A stretch of DNA of 64,000 nt from Sipunculus nudus (taxonomy: Eukaryota > Annelida > Sipuncula > Golfingiida > Sipunculidae): assembly GCA_026874595.1 (NCBI GenBank), contig CM049307.1, positions 23,906,362-23,970,361 of the forward strand. Direction: 5' to 3'. Below, in pieces: positions 61,500 to 64,000 of this stretch; the stretch's first letter is position 1, and every line of letters starts with the position of its first letter. The translations under genes and the position numbers were made by a program. The notes under the pieces were generated by a model, which saw only the letters and a program-made list of their open reading frames with translations, did no database searches and was not told the DNA's origin.

Positions 61500-62028
61500 T
61501 CCATAGGTACCTATGTACATGCCAGAAATTATGTCAGTATTGTGTTATATGTACACGTGAGGGGCATCAAAATAATGCACCTTGTCAAGACCGATCTTGT
61601 CAAGATATTTTGTCATACAGTCACAAATTCATAAATCCCCTCATCAGCATAGTTAATCATAACCTTGTATCTGTCAAATTGAACTCTTGCAGTTTTCCAT
61701 ACACTATAGATCCTTCAACAGATAGCCTTATCATCATTATACCACTGCTTAGCATACTGTCATTGCATTCATATTTGCTCAAATAAATTGCTTTTTTCGA
61801 CCCCTCCCAAATAAATAAAAAATAAACCACTATATTTTACTCCATATTAATCCATCTGTCAGGTTATTTCATATATCATTTACTCACATATTACATTATA
61901 TTCCTTTATAAAAGCCCAACATGACCATGATATTCTAAGCTTTATCTACTCAATATAGTATCACAATGGTGATACATTTATAGTCCAATCATGATCAGCT
62001 GAGCGCCGTGACCCATTGGTCCCTTGTT
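61500..62028 (+). mobile_element. Truncated Helitron-like copy (3' part only)
   Basis: GTACATGCCAGAAATTATGTCAG near 61,511 matches the element body. The 3' end TCAGCTGAGCGCCGTGACCC with CCCTTGTT closes it at 62,028. Most of the body is degraded. Confidence 0.55.
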
Positions 62029-62337
62029 ATGATGAGAGGTCCATATAACATGCTTAAATTAATTTTATGTTAAAAATCTGAAATTGCCGCCAGCTGCCAT
62101 CATGAAAGTATTGAAATTTTGATACACTCACACCAAAGTACAATAAAAGTACCCTGTTTTATTGTGTTTTATTTTTATCTTTCTTTTCTTGTCTTGTATA
62201 CTGTGGGAACCAATATCAAGGCTTTTTATGTTAATTGATCAAGATGTTGGCTTAAAATCGAAGCGAACACCAGTAACCATCATAGAAGGTTTGAACTGCT
62301 CACTGAACCGTTACAAGGAGACTACTCAAGGCCCTTA
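62029..62337. other. Stretch between the last Helitron-like end and the right-end pseudogene
   Basis: Open in places (for example TPVTIIEGLNCSLNRYKETTQ near 62,270-62,330) and possibly the decayed upstream part of the pseudogene. No start codon could be supported. Confidence 0.4.
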
Positions 62338-64000
62338 GTCAAAACCGCCTGTATCAAGCACCAATCTGTCCAAATTTTCACATCCCTCAGAAGAGAAACT
62401 TTGTTGTCAGGTTGTACCATTTTTTTTCAAACCCGTGGTGAGGCCTACCTTGCCACCCAACTTTCCACTAGTTGAAAATACCCATGTGTGGACATCTTGT
62501 CTCATGCTGAGATGGCTGTTGAGCATGCAACCAATTCTGAATTCCTCATATCCTTCATTCGCTGTGAACTCCCACATTCAGCTCCTGCCTGTGGTGAGTT
62601 ACCTCCTTGGGGCGGTATTCATGCCCTGATCACGACGGCTAATGAACGCCTGACTAGAGTTGGTTTTCTCACTGTTACCCCTTCCCAGGTTACACAATAT
62701 GCCACTGTCTGAAAGGCCTAACCAGCTTCCAGGCATGTCGTCAACAGCTGAATCTAGAAGCTATGGCTAATGTCTCTGATGAGGGTGTCTATCACATTGC
62801 AGTTGATATACTCATGATTGAGCCTGGTACTTTCGATGATTTGTTCCCAATGTTGGGAATGTTCCAATTTGCTAAGGTACTCTTGCAATGTAGGTATTTA
62901 AGTGGCAGCGGTATGGTTGATGCTCATATTGAAAGCGAAGTGTTTAGGCCGAAGACTGTCTCGAAGGTGCTTTTTGGAGGTCACCATGTGAGGTCACTCA
63001 AAAGAATGCTTATTGTATCTGAGGTCCTTGATTCTGTCATGTAGAGTGCGTTCTGGCAGTCAAGTGAAAATACATTTGATCCCTTTGTCCAGTCAGCTGT
63101 TGATCTCAAGAATGTGTTGCAAAATAAAACTCATGACGAGTGTGTCCCAAAGTTTGAGCAGGTTTCCGCTGCTGCCGTTACTCTCAAACAACAGTTCGAT
63201 GCCTATACACAAGAGTGCGAAGTATTTCATGAACTTTCGCAAGATTGTGTCTATCATCAAGCAGCTGATTGTTGCAGATCGTGATGGCAAGTGGCAGTTG
63301 CACGTTAGGGCAGTGAAGGCTTCCATGAGAATTCTATGCGAGTTTGATGCAATCGGCTATCTTAGGTATGGATCATGCATGGTACTTGGAGGTTCAGGTG
63401 CTCACTTATCACACATTCTACTGCCGGTTATGTATGGGACATTTTGTTGTAAATGATCGAGCAGGTGCGGTATTCGCTGCTGTGTCAGGGGACCTGAAGC
63501 TGGAAAAGTCTCAGAACAGATTCTGACAGGTACCAGGTAGACATGTAAATTGTCGGAAGCTCTGGGGACGCTGCTGTCATTTTGTTTTGACTCCTATTTC
63601 ATGAGATCCTTGCAATTAGTAACCTTCTCCAACTACTCACCACTGCTCAACAGATGGGTCATCTGGAAACCTCAATACAGCATGAGCTTGGAGGACGCAA
63701 GGGTCTAATCTTCGACCAAAATGTGGCATGACTGCTGGACTTCGTGAATGCGAGGGGGAAAACCACTTCATTATCCAACACTTAATGTGACACTCTACAG
63801 CTTTGTAGCAAAGGTAATCGCTGCAGGCAACATCAAGGCAAGAATCCTTAAAGTGCTGGAAAATTAGGATGCAGCTTATCAAACATTTCGGAATGAGCGG
63901 TACGTTACCAAATCAAAGAAGCTGAATGATTCTATATCACAGGTGAATCTTCCAGCTTTTGACTCACAAGGCTCAAAGAAAGCAAGCACAGAAGTAACCA
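62338..64000 (+). pseudogene. Broken, partial member of a multi-copy invertebrate protein family of unknown function
   Basis: Protein-like segments follow one another in shifting frames. KTACIKHQSVQIFTSLREE (62,341) and NFPLVENTHVWTS (about 62,458-62,498) come first, then SHAEMAVEHATNSEFL (62,497). Next is NVSDEGVYHIAVDILM, FPMLGMFQFAKV and VFRPKTVSKVLFGGHHVRS (62,763-63,000). Last are KIVSIIKQLIVADRDGKWQL (about 63,238-63,297) and MGHFVVNDRAGAVFAAVSGD (about 63,437-63,496). The order (DEGV.R/H.., LG.F.., E...F....V..VL.G.HY.R, then W.LH..., FVV.R...F..V..D) matches a family I recall as abundant in mollusc and cnidarian genomes, often linked to PIN-type nuclease regions. Breaks seen are frame changes near 62,700, 63,225-63,240 and 63,370-63,385, TAG at 63,042-63,044 and TGA at 63,282 and 63,524. 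It continues past the window. Confidence 0.65.

Overview
The window is animal genomic DNA, most likely from a bivalve mollusc. It is AT-rich, exons are rare, and splice sites are canonical. It holds several copies of a Helitron/HINE-like repeat with a TTTTTAGCTCAGCTGACT start, a GTCCGTC-rich leader and a GACCCATGGGTC hairpin end, a layout I recall as common in bivalve genomes. No bacterial-type operon or CRISPR array is present, and no free-standing tRNA or rRNA gene was seen. The species call is an inference from repeats, not from a marker gene.

Layout. 1-11 kb: old repeats, including a decayed non-LTR retrotransposon end (about 2.03-2.58 kb), a 1.45-kb pogo/Tigger-like element, two MITE-like elements and two minisatellites (33-bp and about 20-bp units). 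11,076-11,184: one exon of the conserved endosome/mitophagy gene CLEC16A on the plus strand. 12-22.8 kb: intron-like DNA with a 2.6-kb Helitron-like element, a second related element, short tandem repeats, a tRNA-derived SINE and dispersed repeats. 23.1-29.4 kb: a large, nearly intronless plus-strand gene of about 1,950 codons. It has Cys-rich and DUF6589-like regions followed by a FEN1/XRN-type PIN-like nuclease domain and a basic tail, and it is split over three reading frames by two one-base shifts. A clean 402-bp intron joins it to a short acidic last exon. 31.1-52.9 kb: a tandem array of a 39-bp unit, about 560 copies, with nested higher-order duplications. 53.2-62.0 kb: several nested or truncated copies of the Helitron-like family. 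62.3-64.0 kb: a broken gene of a multi-copy invertebrate family of unknown function, running off the window.

How it fits together. Only CLEC16A is a recognisable host gene, and I found no other CLEC16A exon. If the next exon lies beyond 64 kb, then the nuclease gene, the giant array and the Helitron-like cluster all sit in one intron larger than 52 kb. The nuclease gene and the right-end pseudogene look like members of related, mobile-element-style multi-copy families. Long open frames inside the 39-bp array are a by-product of its period being divisible by three and are not annotated as genes.
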